From: Phyllobacterium sp. OV277
Lineage (GTDB): Bacteria; Pseudomonadota; Alphaproteobacteria; Rhizobiales; Rhizobiaceae
Assembly: GCF_900104355.1 (NCBI RefSeq)
Contig: NZ_FNIY01000001.1
Location: 1,054,001-1,118,000 of the forward strand
Direction: 5' to 3'
Length of the DNA: 64,000 nucleotides
This document shows, one piece after another, positions 7,457 to 16,307 of this stretch. The position numbers and the translations under genes were made by a program. The notes below the pieces were generated by a model, which did not search any database, was not told the origin of the DNA, and saw only the letters and a program-made list of their open reading frames with translations. The number at the start of each line of letters is the position of its first letter. Position 1 is the stretch's first letter.

Positions 7457-9307
7457 TCAATCACCCACACGCTGCGACTTCAGTTTCTCTTCATAAGCCT
7501 TGCGCGCGGCATTGACCTGTGGGCGCTGGCTGACCTCGGGCACCGCCACATCCCACCATGTCCCACCGGCATCGGTGGAAATCAGCGGATCGGTATCGAT
7601 AACGATCACCGTCGTCCGCTCATTCTGCTTGGCACGCATCAAAGCCGCTTCAAGTTCTGCAATCGATGCGACTTTTTCAGCAATCGCTCCGAGACTTTTC
7701 GCATGGCCGACGAAATCAACATCCGGCAAAACCTCATGGCGCGAGTCCTTCAGGAGATTGTTGAAGTTCGCGCCGCCTGTGCCCATCTGCAGCCGGTTGA
7801 TGCAGCCAAAGCCACGATTGTCGAGAAGCACGATATTGATCTTCTTGCCCAGCATCACCGAGGTCGCGATTTCGGAATTCAGCATCAGATATGAACCATC
7901 GCCGATCATGACGACCACTTCGTCATCGGGCTTAGCCATTTTGGCGCCAAGTCCACCGGCGATCTCATAACCCATGCAGGAAAAACCATATTCCGCATGA
8001 TAGGAACCCGGCGCTCCCGCCTGCCAGAGCTTGTGCATTTCACCCGGCAATCCACCTGCCGCATGCAGAACAGTGGCTTCACTGCCCATCGTCCGCTGCA
8101 CGGCGCCGATCACCTGCGCGTCCGATGGCAGCACCGCATTGGTTGGACCGGTAACCTCGGCGGCAGCCTTCTGCCACTCTGCCTTGCCCTGCTTGGCGTT
8201 CTCGGTCCAGCTCGCAGGTGCCTTATATCCGGCAGTCGCTGCCGCCAGTTCCAGCAGCCCTTCTCGCGCATCGGCAACTAGAGGCGCAGCGCGGTGCTTG
8301 CCCGCATCGAAGGCCTGCACGTTGAGGCCTATGAATTTCTTGGCTCCATTGCGAAACAGCGCCCACGAGCCTGTCGTGAAATCCTGCAGGCGGGTTCCCA
8401 CCGCCAGAATGACGTCAGCTTCTTCCGCAAGGCGATTGGCAGCGGATGTGCCGGTTACGCCGATGGCAGCCATGTTCAGCGGATGATTGTCTGGCAGCGA
8501 AGACTTGCCACCCTGCGTCTCGCAAACGGGAATACCCGCTGCTTCGACAAAGGCCTTCAATTCATTCGAAGCCTGCGAATAGATGACGCCGCCGCCAGCA
8601 ATTACCAGCGGCTTTTTGGCGGATTTGAGCAATTCGACAGCGGCAGCCAGTTCCCCGCGATCAGGACGCGGGCGGCGCGTTGTCCATACACGCTCATCGA
8701 AAAAGCTTTCTGGATAGTCATAGGCTTCCGCCTGCACATCCTGACACAGCGCCAGCGTCACCGGACCGCATTCCGCCGGATCAGTCAGCACGGCCATGGT
8801 GCGGGCGAGTGCCGGAATGATCTGTTCAGGCCGGGTGATCCGGTCGAAATAGCGTGAAACCGGGCGGAAGCAATCATTGGCCGAAACCGTGCCGTCACCA
8901 AAGCTTTCCACCTGCTGCAAGACCGGATCTGGAATGCGGTTGGCAAAGACATCACCGGGCAATAGCAGCAGCGGCAGACGATTGACGTGGGCGAGCGCGG
9001 CGGCGGTTACCATATTGGTGGCGCCCGGCCCGACCGAGCTTGTCACCGCCATCATGCGGCGACGGAAACTTGCCTTGGCAAAGGCAATGGCGGCATGGGC
9101 CATCGCCTGTTCATTGTGGGCGCGGTAGGTCGGCAATTCCTCGCGCACCTGATAAAGCGCTTCGCCGATACCGGCGACATTGCCGTGGCCAAAAATCGCC
9201 CAGACACCGGCAAAAATTGGAACCTTCTTGCCGTCAACCACCGTCATCTGATTGGCAAGGAAACGCGTCAATGCCTGCGCCATGGTCAGGCGTATCGTCT
9301 TGGTCAT
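7457..9307 (-). CDS. iolD: 3D-(3,5/4)-trihydroxycyclohexane-1,2-dione hydrolase IolD
   Basis: A 616-residue thiamine-diphosphate enzyme that opens the ring of 3D-(3,5/4)-trihydroxycyclohexane-1,2-dione to 5-deoxy-glucuronate. It follows the acetohydroxyacid-synthase-like layout: an N-terminal pyrimidine-binding domain (VGPGATNMVTAAALAH), a middle Rossmann domain (PLVIAGGGVIYSQA), and a C-terminal domain with the cofactor motif GDGSYLMLNSEIATSVMLGK followed by NRGFGCINRLQ. The length matches IolD (about 610-640). It begins 31 bases after iolC on the same strand. Confidence 0.97.
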   Translation of the reverse strand: MTKTIRLTMAQALTRFLANQMTVVDGKKVPIFAGVWAIFGHGNVAGIGEALYQVREELPTYRAHNEQAMAHAAIAFAKASFRRRMMAVTSSVGPGATNMVTAAALAHVNRLPLLLLPGDVFANRIPDPVLQQVESFGDGTVSANDCFRPVSRYFDRITRPEQIIPALARTMAVLTDPAECGPVTLALCQDVQAEAYDYPESFFDERVWTTRRPRPDRGELAAAVELLKSAKKPLVIAGGGVIYSQASNELKAFVEAAGIPVCETQGGKSSLPDNHPLNMAAIGVTGTSAANRLAEEADVILAVGTRLQDFTTGSWALFRNGAKKFIGLNVQAFDAGKHRAAPLVADAREGLLELAAATAGYKAPASWTENAKQGKAEWQKAAAEVTGPTNAVLPSDAQVIGAVQRTMGSEATVLHAAGGLPGEMHKLWQAGAPGSYHAEYGFSCMGYEIAGGLGAKMAKPDDEVVVMIGDGSYLMLNSEIATSVMLGKKINIVLLDNRGFGCINRLQMGTGGANFNNLLKDSRHEVLPDVDFVGHAKSLGAIAEKVASIAELEAALMRAKQNERTTVIVIDTDPLISTDAGGTWWDVAVPEVSQRPQVNAARKAYEEKLKSQRVGD

Positions 9308-9338
9308 ATCAATCTCCTCCCGGCCTTGATGCTATAGC

Positions 9339-11270
9339 CTATGCCGCTTGTTGCTTGCGGCTGGCAAGCCAGGCTCTGGTCAATTTTTCGAAACGATCCG
9401 CCATATCGGCAATCGCAGTCTCATCGGATATGCGCCCCGCCAGCCATTGTTCAGCGGCATCCATGAAAATGGTCCGCCCCACTGCAAAACCTTTGACGAC
9501 AGGCGCATTGGCGGTGGCCGCAAATGCTGCCTCCAGCTCGTCCTGCGGTGCCTCCAGTCCAAGCAGCACCACGCCCCGGCACCACGGATCGTTCTTTTCG
9601 ATGACGGCCTCAATGTTCTTCCATGCGGCGCTTGAGGCCTGTGGCTCCAGCTTCCACCAATCAGGCTTGATACCGAGCGCATAGAGCTCTTCCAGCGCCC
9701 GGGGAATGGTGTTGTCATCAAGCGCGCCGTGCTTTCCGGCGATAATTTCGATTAGCAATTCGCGGCCAACCTTGCGCGCCGCCTCAAACAGCGTGCGCAG
9801 CTTGGCTTGCTGTTCCGCCTTCAACTCCGCTGGATCATCAGGATGATAGAAGCACAGGCATTTGATGCAATGATCAACCGGCCATTCCGCTAGTTGTGAG
9901 CCGATATCCTGCGAAAATTCAAAGCGCAGCGGGCGCGAGCCGGGCAGTTCCACCGGACGTCCCAGCCAGTCAAACTTGTGCCGGGCAAACTCGAACATGG
10001 CCTCGCGGCCGAATTTTTCATCAAGCAGCATACCGTAACCGCTTCGACCATCCGCAACCTTCGCCGCTGCTTTTACGGCCAGTTCCTTGAACGCCTGAAC
10101 CTTGCCGATATCGACGTTGAATTTCCGGGAAAGCTCTTCAAGCTGCACGCGATGATCAATGGCAAAGGCCATCATCGAAGGAATATCGTGACGGCGCGTC
10201 GTTGCCCAATGCACATGGTTGATCGCTTCATCCTTGCGCAGGGCATGTTGCGGGCTGCCATGTTCAAGGAAGAATTGCAGTTCTTCGAAGGTCGGAATTT
10301 CCGGCGAGCACAACAAGCGCGATACGGCAAAGGCACCACAAGCATTCGCCCAGGTTGCCGCCGTGGCAAGGCTTTCGCCACCCAGCCAACCGCGCAGAAA
10401 GCCGGACATGAAAGCATCGCCCGCCCCAAGCACATTGAACACTTCAATCGGGAAGCCCTTGCCGACAATGCCGTCTTCCAGATTGTCTGAAATAGCCCCC
10501 TCATAGACAATACAGCCCATGGGTCCACGCTTGAGAACAATGGTGGCATTGGCGGAAAGCGCGCGAATGGTTTTCAGGGCGGCGAGCAGATCCGCTTCAC
10601 CCGAAGCAATCAGCACTTCCTCTTCGGTACCGACAATCAGATCACAATCGGCAAGCACCGTTTTCAAATGGCTAGACACCGCATCGGAGGCGATATAGCG
10701 GCTGTCGCCAGCGCCATGCCCGGCAAGGCCCCAAAGATTCGGCCGGTAGTCGATATCAAATACAACCTTGCCGTCCGCTTCCTTGATCAGGCGGATCGCC
10801 TTGCGCTGGGCGGCGTCCGTATTGGGCTTGGAGAAATGCGTGCCTGTGACAACCACGGCGCGGGCCGAACGGATGAAATCCGGGTCGACATCATCCGCAT
10901 TAAGAGCCATATCGGCGCAGTTCTCACGGTAGAAAATCAGGGGAAAACTCTTGTCGTTTTCAACCGAGAGGATCACCAGCGCCGAAAGCCGCTCCGCATC
11001 GGTGATGACACCATCGACAGCAACCCCTTCGCGCAGCATCTGCTCGCGAATGAAACGCCCCATCTGCTCATCGCCGACACGGCTTAAAAGCGCCGAACGC
11101 AGCCCGAGCCGCGCCGTGCCGATGGCGATATTGGCCGGGCAACCGCCAACGGATTTTGCAAAAGATGCGATATCCTCAAGACGGGAGCCGATCTGCTGGC
11201 CATAAAGATCAACCGATGAGCGGCCAATGGTAATGACATCAAGCTTTTTGCCTGTTTCAGCGCTGCCCAT
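9339..11270 (-). CDS. iolC: IolC kinase fused to a DUF2090 (aldolase-like) domain
   Basis: A 643-residue two-domain protein. Residues about 1-330 are a PfkB-family kinase with GRSSVDLYGQQIGSRLEDI, the GGCPANIAIGTARLG substrate loop and GAGDAFMSGFLRG, whose Asp is the catalytic base; it phosphorylates 5-dehydro-2-deoxy-gluconate. Residues about 340-640 are DUF2090 (KFDWLGRPVELPGSRPLRFE, GKHGALDDNTIPRALEELY), an aldolase-like fold thought to cleave the phosphorylated product to malonate semialdehyde and dihydroxyacetone phosphate in place of a separate IolJ. This long form is common in proteobacteria. It is the first structural gene after iolR, with a palindromic repeat and a possible IolR site in front. 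Confidence 0.95.
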   Translation of the reverse strand: MGSAETGKKLDVITIGRSSVDLYGQQIGSRLEDIASFAKSVGGCPANIAIGTARLGLRSALLSRVGDEQMGRFIREQMLREGVAVDGVITDAERLSALVILSVENDKSFPLIFYRENCADMALNADDVDPDFIRSARAVVVTGTHFSKPNTDAAQRKAIRLIKEADGKVVFDIDYRPNLWGLAGHGAGDSRYIASDAVSSHLKTVLADCDLIVGTEEEVLIASGEADLLAALKTIRALSANATIVLKRGPMGCIVYEGAISDNLEDGIVGKGFPIEVFNVLGAGDAFMSGFLRGWLGGESLATAATWANACGAFAVSRLLCSPEIPTFEELQFFLEHGSPQHALRKDEAINHVHWATTRRHDIPSMMAFAIDHRVQLEELSRKFNVDIGKVQAFKELAVKAAAKVADGRSGYGMLLDEKFGREAMFEFARHKFDWLGRPVELPGSRPLRFEFSQDIGSQLAEWPVDHCIKCLCFYHPDDPAELKAEQQAKLRTLFEAARKVGRELLIEIIAGKHGALDDNTIPRALEELYALGIKPDWWKLEPQASSAAWKNIEAVIEKNDPWCRGVVLLGLEAPQDELEAAFAATANAPVVKGFAVGRTIFMDAAEQWLAGRISDETAIADMADRFEKLTRAWLASRKQQAA

Positions 11271-11360
11271 GATGTTCCTCCCGATATGCTGATCCAGCCC
11301 GCTGAAAACAGGCCGGGAATTTTCTTATATGAAATAATAATTCTATCAAATCGTCAATAT

Positions 11361-11374
11361 GGAATGTACGTTCT
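11361..11374. promoter_or_regulatory. Possible IolR operator upstream of iolC
   Basis: GGAATGTACGTTCT differs by one base from GGAA-N6-TTCC, the motif I recall for IolR of Sinorhizobium meliloti. It lies in an AT-rich stretch 91 bases before the iolC start, in a likely promoter position. Confidence 0.4.
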
Positions 11375-11424
11375 TTTTATAATTCTACCTGATTGACCAA
11401 TGGAAAATTGCAAAAAGTGGCTGC

Positions 11425-11583
11425 GTGGTTCGTGGTTCGTGGTTCGACAAGCTCACCATGAGGGAGAGTAAGGATGCAACGCTAATCGCCAGCATTGCAG
11501 ATTACAGAGAGTACAGAGCTTGACTCCCTTTCATCACCACTCTCCCTCATGGTGAGCTTGTCGAACCACGAACCACGAACCAC
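11425..11583. repeat. Palindromic intergenic element, copy 3 (type A)
   Basis: Three tandem GTGGTTC units open the left arm and three GAACCAC units close the right arm, with CGACAAGCTCACCATGAGGG and its inverse inside. The element sits between iolR and iolC on the same strand. It may end or attenuate the iolR transcript before the separate iolC promoter. Confidence 0.9.
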
Positions 11584-11602
11584 ATCCCTGCAATTGCTTT
11601 TA

Positions 11603-12445
11603 CTATAGACCGCGGCGTCTTTCAGCCACGCTGACAGTTAAAGCCATCGCCAGCGCCATGGTCCCCGACAGCGACCGAAACCCGGAGAAATCCCCCTCCG
11701 CCGCCTCGAACCAAACACTGGCTGATTGCGCCAACGGCGAAAAAGCGCTGTCGGTGATGGCAACGACAGGCACACCCCGCGCTGCAAGAGCTGCTGCATG
11801 CTCAACCGTCGCTGAGGCATAGGGTGAAAAACTAATGGCAATAGCCGCATCATTTGGTGTGGCAAAAGATAGAATTTCCGGATCAATACCGGCTGTTGAT
11901 TCAATCAGCTGGTTGCGGATTTTCAGCTTGCCAAAGGCATAGGCCATATAAGCGGAGATCGGATAGGAACGGCGCCGGGCGATGAGATAAATCGTTTCCG
12001 CCTGCGCCAGCACTTCCACTGCGCGCTCCAGCACATCGTCTTCCACACTGCGGGATATGGTCTGGATTGACTGGCTGGCAGCATTGAGAAAACCATTGAG
12101 AATAACGCGATTTTTCGAAAGCCCCGACGTATCGCCACGCAACCCGGAAAGCCGCTCTTCATAGGAGCCCTGCCGTTCGCGCAGGCGCTCGCGGAACACC
12201 GATTGCAGGCTGGTAAAGCCATCAAATCCCAGATGCTGGGCAAAGCGAATAAGCGTCGAGGGCTGCACACCTGCCGATTGGGCAATGCTCGCCGCCGTAC
12301 CAAAAGCAATTTCATCCGGATTGCCAAGGGCATAGGCGGCAATCTGCGCCAGCCGCTTGGGCAGAAGCTGGCGGCGGTCCAGGATCAGCGTGCGCAGAGC
12401 ATCAAAGTCCTGCGGCAAAGGTGCTTGGGTGGCCGTGCTGCCCAT
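11603..12445 (-). CDS. iolR: RpiR-family repressor of inositol catabolism, IolR
   Basis: A 280-residue regulator with an N-terminal RpiR helix-turn-helix (GTAASIAQSAGVQPSTLIRF) and a C-terminal SIS sugar-phosphate binding domain (about 125-260; AIAISFSPYASATVEHAAAL). The start at 12445 is preferred over the upstream in-frame ATG at 12508 because GAGGGAA lies just before it and the extra 21 residues look like leader sequence. Gene order iolR-iolC-iolD-iolE-iolB matches Sinorhizobium meliloti, where an RpiR-type IolR represses these genes and a phosphorylated intermediate relieves repression. It is divergent from an iolY-like gene; a candidate operator lies between them. Confidence 0.9.
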   Translation of the reverse strand: MGSTATQAPLPQDFDALRTLILDRRQLLPKRLAQIAAYALGNPDEIAFGTAASIAQSAGVQPSTLIRFAQHLGFDGFTSLQSVFRERLRERQGSYEERLSGLRGDTSGLSKNRVILNGFLNAASQSIQTISRSVEDDVLERAVEVLAQAETIYLIARRRSYPISAYMAYAFGKLKIRNQLIESTAGIDPEILSFATPNDAAIAISFSPYASATVEHAAALAARGVPVVAITDSAFSPLAQSASVWFEAAEGDFSGFRSLSGTMALAMALTVSVAERRRGL

Positions 12446-12513
12446 TGCGAATCGTTCCCTCTGGTTTGGCGTAACTGATCTGGAGATTACCAAAATAATC
12501 CGCCACACAAAAC

Positions 12514-12533
12514 GGATCAGTTATTCCATTTTC
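12514..12533. promoter_or_regulatory. Possible IolR operator between iolR and the iolY-like gene
   Basis: GGATCAGTTATTCC (12514-12527) is one base from GGAA-N6-TTCC. Its right half continues as TTATTCCATTTTC (12521-12533), a 13-base string that recurs exactly upstream of the inositol importer at 19045-19057. It could serve both divergent genes. Confidence 0.45.
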
Positions 12534-12604
12534 ATTCGTTATAGATTACTTCAATCAGTATCTGCAAGAGATGCAGACATCCTCAATGTCGTGGGAGTGA
12601 AGAC

Positions 12605-13738
12605 ATGTCGGGTCATGGGAATGCGCGCGCGCTTGGTGTCGGGCTGATTGGTACGGGGTTCATGGGCAAATGCCATGCGTTGGCCTGGAATTCTGTCCGT
12701 GCGGTTTTTGGCGACGTGCCTGCCGTCAGTCTCGTGCATCTGGGCGAAGCCAATGCCGACCTTGCCAATCAGCGTGCAGCCGAGTTTGGCTTCCGCAAAG
12801 CCTCCGGCGACTGGCGCGCCGTGATCAACGACCCTGAAGTCGATATCGTCTCCATTACCACCCCCAACCAGTTTCATCCCGAGATGGCGCTGGCCGCGCT
12901 TCAGGCCGGAAAGCATGTCTGGTGTGAAAAGCCTATGGCACCGGCATTCAACGATGCCAAGGCGATGACTGAAGCAGCGAAGAAGTCAGGCAAGGTTGCG
13001 GCCCTTGGCTATAACTATATTCAAGGCCCTGCCATTCGTCACATCCGCCAGCTGCTGGCGGAAAAGATCATTGGTGATGTCAACCATCTGCGTATCGAGA
13101 TGGATGAGGATTTCATGGCCGACCCTGAGGCGCTGTTCTACTGGAAGCATGCCGCCACCTCCGGATATGGCGCACTCGATGATTTCGCCGTCCATCCGCT
13201 TTCGCTGCTCTGGGCGCTGTTCGGTCGCGTTGGCAGGGTCATGTGCGACATGTCAAAACCCTATGCGGAGCGCAAAACTGAAGGCGGCGGTACCAAGGCC
13301 GTTGAAACCTATGACAGCGCGAGTGTACTCCTGCATATGGAAAACGGCGTTGCCGGAACGCTTCAGGTCAATCGTTCGGCCTGGGGCCGCAAGGGACGCA
13401 TCGCCCTGCAAATCTTCGGCTCAAAGGGATCGATCCTGTTTGATCAGGAACGTGCCAACGAATTTCAGCTTTATGTGACGGCAGACCGCCCGACGGAACA
13501 GGGCTATCGCACCATCCTCACCGCCCCGCATCATGATCCCTATGGCCGGTTCATCCCTGCCCCCGGCCATGGCCTTGGATTCAACGATCTCAAGATCATC
13601 GAGTGTCACGAGTTGATCAAGCGTATCAACGGTCAGGACGCTCATCTGATCGGCTTTGAAGAGGGGCTGGAAATCGAGCGCACAGTTCACGCCATGGCTC
13701 GTTCGTTTCATGAGCAGCGCTGGGTTGATGTGAGGTAA
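12605..13738 (+). CDS. iolY: Gfo/Idh/MocA-family oxidoreductase, IolY-like
   Basis: A 377-residue NAD(P)-dependent dehydrogenase: an N-terminal Rossmann fold with GLIGTGFMGKCHALAW, the family signature EKP in HVWCEKPMAP, then the GFO/IDH/MocA C-terminal domain with DDFAVHPLSLLWALFG. It is transcribed away from iolR across a 159-base region with a candidate IolR site. In Sinorhizobium meliloti the gene in this place is iolY, a putative inositol-type dehydrogenase controlled by IolR, so an inositol isomer such as scyllo-inositol is a reasonable substrate guess. Substrate assignment in this family from sequence alone is unreliable. Confidence 0.75.
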   Translation: MSGHGNARALGVGLIGTGFMGKCHALAWNSVRAVFGDVPAVSLVHLGEANADLANQRAAEFGFRKASGDWRAVINDPEVDIVSITTPNQFHPEMALAALQAGKHVWCEKPMAPAFNDAKAMTEAAKKSGKVAALGYNYIQGPAIRHIRQLLAEKIIGDVNHLRIEMDEDFMADPEALFYWKHAATSGYGALDDFAVHPLSLLWALFGRVGRVMCDMSKPYAERKTEGGGTKAVETYDSASVLLHMENGVAGTLQVNRSAWGRKGRIALQIFGSKGSILFDQERANEFQLYVTADRPTEQGYRTILTAPHHDPYGRFIPAPGHGLGFNDLKIIECHELIKRINGQDAHLIGFEEGLEIERTVHAMARSFHEQRWVDVR

Positions 13739-13775
13739 GAGGGGATTTCCCCATATCATACTGATAGCAGGCTCA

Positions 13776-13914
13776 TGGTTCGTGGTTCGACAAGCTCACC
13801 ATGAGGAAGATGGGTGATGAAAGGGAGTTAAATTCTGCAATTTTGGAGAGTTTAGCTCCCCTCATCCTGAGCTTGTCGAAGGGCCTCATGGTTGTTATGT
13901 CGAACCACGAACCA
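13776..13914. repeat. Palindromic intergenic element, copy 4 (type A, degenerate)
   Basis: The left arm GGTTCGTGGTTCGACAAGCT is intact and followed by CACCATGAGG. The right arm is disturbed: it reads CTCATCCTGAGCTTGTCGAA followed by GGGCCTCATGG and then CGAACCACGAACCAC, as if rearranged with a related TCATCCTGAGCTTGTCGAAG-type repeat. It lies between convergent iolY and idhA. Confidence 0.75.
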
Positions 13915-13964
13915 CACAATCACTCTGCCAGTTATTCCACCGGCAGAGCGCTCATCACCAAAAC

Positions 13965-14954
13965 TCAAAGATTAATCGTCTTGCCTTCCTTGACAGAGCG
14001 CAATGCGGCATCGGCCAGTGCCAGTGCAATCAGCCCGTCCTTGCCACTTGGCGCGGCCTTGGTACCCGTTGCAATCGCATTGATGAAAGCAGCGATCTCG
14101 TTGGCATAGGCTTCCGTGTAGCGGGTCATGAAGAAATCGTGCAGCGGCGGACGCGTATAACCATTGCTGTTTGCAACTTCGATCGAGACCGGACGCTGGT
14201 TCTCTGCCGCAACCATACCCTTGGAGCCATGCACTTCAATGCGCTGATCATAACCGTAGGTTGCGCGGCGCGAGTTGGAAATAACACATTGTTTGCCTGA
14301 TGCGGTGGAGAGGATCACGCTCACGCTGTCATAGTCGCCAAGCTCACCGATCTTCTTGTCAACAAGAACCGAGGCATGGGCGGTGACGGCAACCGGGTCT
14401 TCACCCAGCAGAAAACGTGCCATGTCAAAATCATGGATCGTCATATCCCGGAATATACCGCCGGAACGGGTGATGTATTCGGCTGGCGGAGCACCCGGAT
14501 CACGCGAGGTAATCGTGACCATTTCAACCGTGCCGATGGAACCGTCATCAATGGCCTTGCGCACGGCAGCAAAATGCGGATCAAAGCGGCGATTGAAACC
14601 AACCATCAGGGTTGCCTTGGTCTCATCAACCACAGCAAGGCATTCCTCAACGCGCTTTACGTTGAGATCAATTGGCTTTTCACAGAAGATCGCCTTACCG
14701 GCACGGGCAAAGCGTTCGATCAGATCCGCATGGGTGTCGGTCGGCGTGCAGATGATCACCGCATCGATATCCCCAGCCTTTTCGATCTCATCAATGGTGC
14801 GGATTTCGCAGCCATAGGCAGCCGAAAGGTCTTTTGCAGCCTGTTCGAACGCATCCGCCACAGCCACGAGTTTCGCCTGGCTGTTGGAAATCACGGCTTT
14901 CGCGTGAACCTTGCCGATACGGCCCGCACCGAGCAGACCAAAGCGTAGAGTCAT
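13965..14954 (-). CDS. idhA: myo-Inositol 2-dehydrogenase IdhA (IolG)
   Basis: A 329-residue Gfo/Idh/MocA enzyme that oxidises myo-inositol to 2-keto-myo-inositol with NAD. The Rossmann motif is GLLGAGRIGKVHAKAV; the EKP catalytic motif is in AIFCEKPIDLNVKRVEE, and DMTIHDFDMARFLLGE has the conserved Asp and His of the active site. The length is typical of rhizobial IdhA. It stands downstream of the importer genes on the same strand, after a palindromic element, giving the order binding protein-ATPase-permease-idhA. Confidence 0.92.
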   Translation of the reverse strand: MTLRFGLLGAGRIGKVHAKAVISNSQAKLVAVADAFEQAAKDLSAAYGCEIRTIDEIEKAGDIDAVIICTPTDTHADLIERFARAGKAIFCEKPIDLNVKRVEECLAVVDETKATLMVGFNRRFDPHFAAVRKAIDDGSIGTVEMVTITSRDPGAPPAEYITRSGGIFRDMTIHDFDMARFLLGEDPVAVTAHASVLVDKKIGELGDYDSVSVILSTASGKQCVISNSRRATYGYDQRIEVHGSKGMVAAENQRPVSIEVANSNGYTRPPLHDFFMTRYTEAYANEIAAFINAIATGTKAAPSGKDGLIALALADAALRSVKEGKTINL

Positions 14955-15043
14955 TTCATTACCTCTTGGAAAGAAGCCCGGATGGGTTCCGGGCGTTACA
15001 GATTGATTTTCAAAGCCTGCGGTTTCGTTGTGTTGCGAGTGGT

Positions 15044-15217
15044 TGGTTCGTGGTTCGACAAGCTCACCATGAGGGAGAGGGGTGAGGCAACGCTAATCGC
15101 ATAGATTGCAGATCAAAAAGGTTGCAGATGAAAAGGTTCTGATCGCAACAGGTGCAGAACTTGGCTCCCTTTCATCACCCCTCGCCCTCATGGTGAGCTT
15201 GTCGAACCACGAACCAC
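15044..15217. repeat. Palindromic intergenic element, copy 5 (type A)
   Basis: GGTTCGTGGTTCGACAAGCT on the left and its inverse on the right (to 15217) surround a somewhat longer spacer of about 110 bases that shares GGTGCAGAACTTGGCTCCCT with other copies. It separates the importer permease gene from idhA on the same strand. Confidence 0.88.
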
Positions 15218-15253
15218 TTCACTACTCACTACCACTACCCACAACTCACCACC

Positions 15254-16279
15254 TTAAACTTTTCTCTTTTTCTGGCGATAAACGTCTACCACGACGGCTG
15301 CAACGATAATCACGCCCTTGATGATTTCCTGATAATAGGCATCGACGCGCAGGAAGGTGAAACCGGAAATCATCACGCCAAGAATGATGGCGCCGATTAC
15401 AGTCCCGGTGATGCGTCCCACACCGCCGGTCAGCGATGTTCCGCCAATGACCGCAGCGGCAATCGCATCAAGCTCATAGGTTACGCCCATGCCCGATTGT
15501 GCGGTCTGGGCGCGGGCCGCAGTGACGATACCGGCAAGACCAGCCAGCACACCAGCAATGGCATAGACTTTGATCAGGTGCCGCTCGACATTGATGCCGG
15601 AGACGCGCGCTGCCTGCACATTGGCACCGATGGCATAGGTGAATTTGCCATAACGGGTGTAGCGCAGGGCAATATGGAAAATGAAAGCGACGACCAGAAA
15701 CACCACCACTGGCCAGATACCCGTGCCGATGAAATTGAACTGGTCTGTCAATCCCGAAACCGGCGAACCCTTGGTGTACCATTTGGCCACGCCGCGCGCC
15801 GAAACCATCATGCCAAGTGTCGCAATGAATGGGGGAATTTTGGTCTGTGCGATGAGCGCACCATTGACGATGCCCGCAAGAAGACCAATGCCAAGGCCGA
15901 CAATCAGGGGAATGATGAACGGCAGGTCCGTCAGGCTGGGATAGACAGGCCTTGCCCATGTCGACGCCTGCGCAAAACTCGCCGCAATCATGGCGGTCAT
16001 GCCCACAACCGAGCCAGACGAAAGATCAATACCGCCTGTAATAATGACCTGCGTCACACCGACAGCAATAATACCGATAACCGAAACCTGCAGAATGATG
16101 ATCGTCAGGCGTTGCTGGTTCATCAGAAAGCTCTGGCCAACGAAAATCCAGCCGAGCACCTCATAGATCAGCGCGATGCCGATGAGCACCAGCAGGATGC
16201 TGACTTCAGGTGGTAGCCGTCGCCCCTGCTTCGAAGGCGTTTGACCTGCTGTCTTTGCGGTTGCTTGTTCGCTTGTCAT
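15254..16279 (-). CDS. iatP: Inositol ABC importer, permease (IatP-like)
   Basis: A 341-residue inner-membrane permease of the RbsC/AraH branch (BPD_transp_2) with about ten hydrophobic segments. Family motifs are [16 protein letters not shown] near the second helix and [20 protein letters not shown] near the C-terminus. It follows the ATPase gene by 28 bases on the same strand. Neighbourhood with idhA and the iol genes, and similarity of gene order to the Caulobacter ibpA-iatA-iatP operon, suggest myo-inositol as substrate; the protein alone would only say pentose/cyclitol-type importer. Confidence 0.87.
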   Translation of the reverse strand: MTSEQATAKTAGQTPSKQGRRLPPEVSILLVLIGIALIYEVLGWIFVGQSFLMNQQRLTIIILQVSVIGIIAVGVTQVIITGGIDLSSGSVVGMTAMIAASFAQASTWARPVYPSLTDLPFIIPLIVGLGIGLLAGIVNGALIAQTKIPPFIATLGMMVSARGVAKWYTKGSPVSGLTDQFNFIGTGIWPVVVFLVVAFIFHIALRYTRYGKFTYAIGANVQAARVSGINVERHLIKVYAIAGVLAGLAGIVTAARAQTAQSGMGVTYELDAIAAAVIGGTSLTGGVGRITGTVIGAIILGVMISGFTFLRVDAYYQEIIKGVIIVAAVVVDVYRQKKRKV

Positions 16280-16307
16280 TGTTGTTCCTCCCCGTCAGGC
16301 AGCGGCT

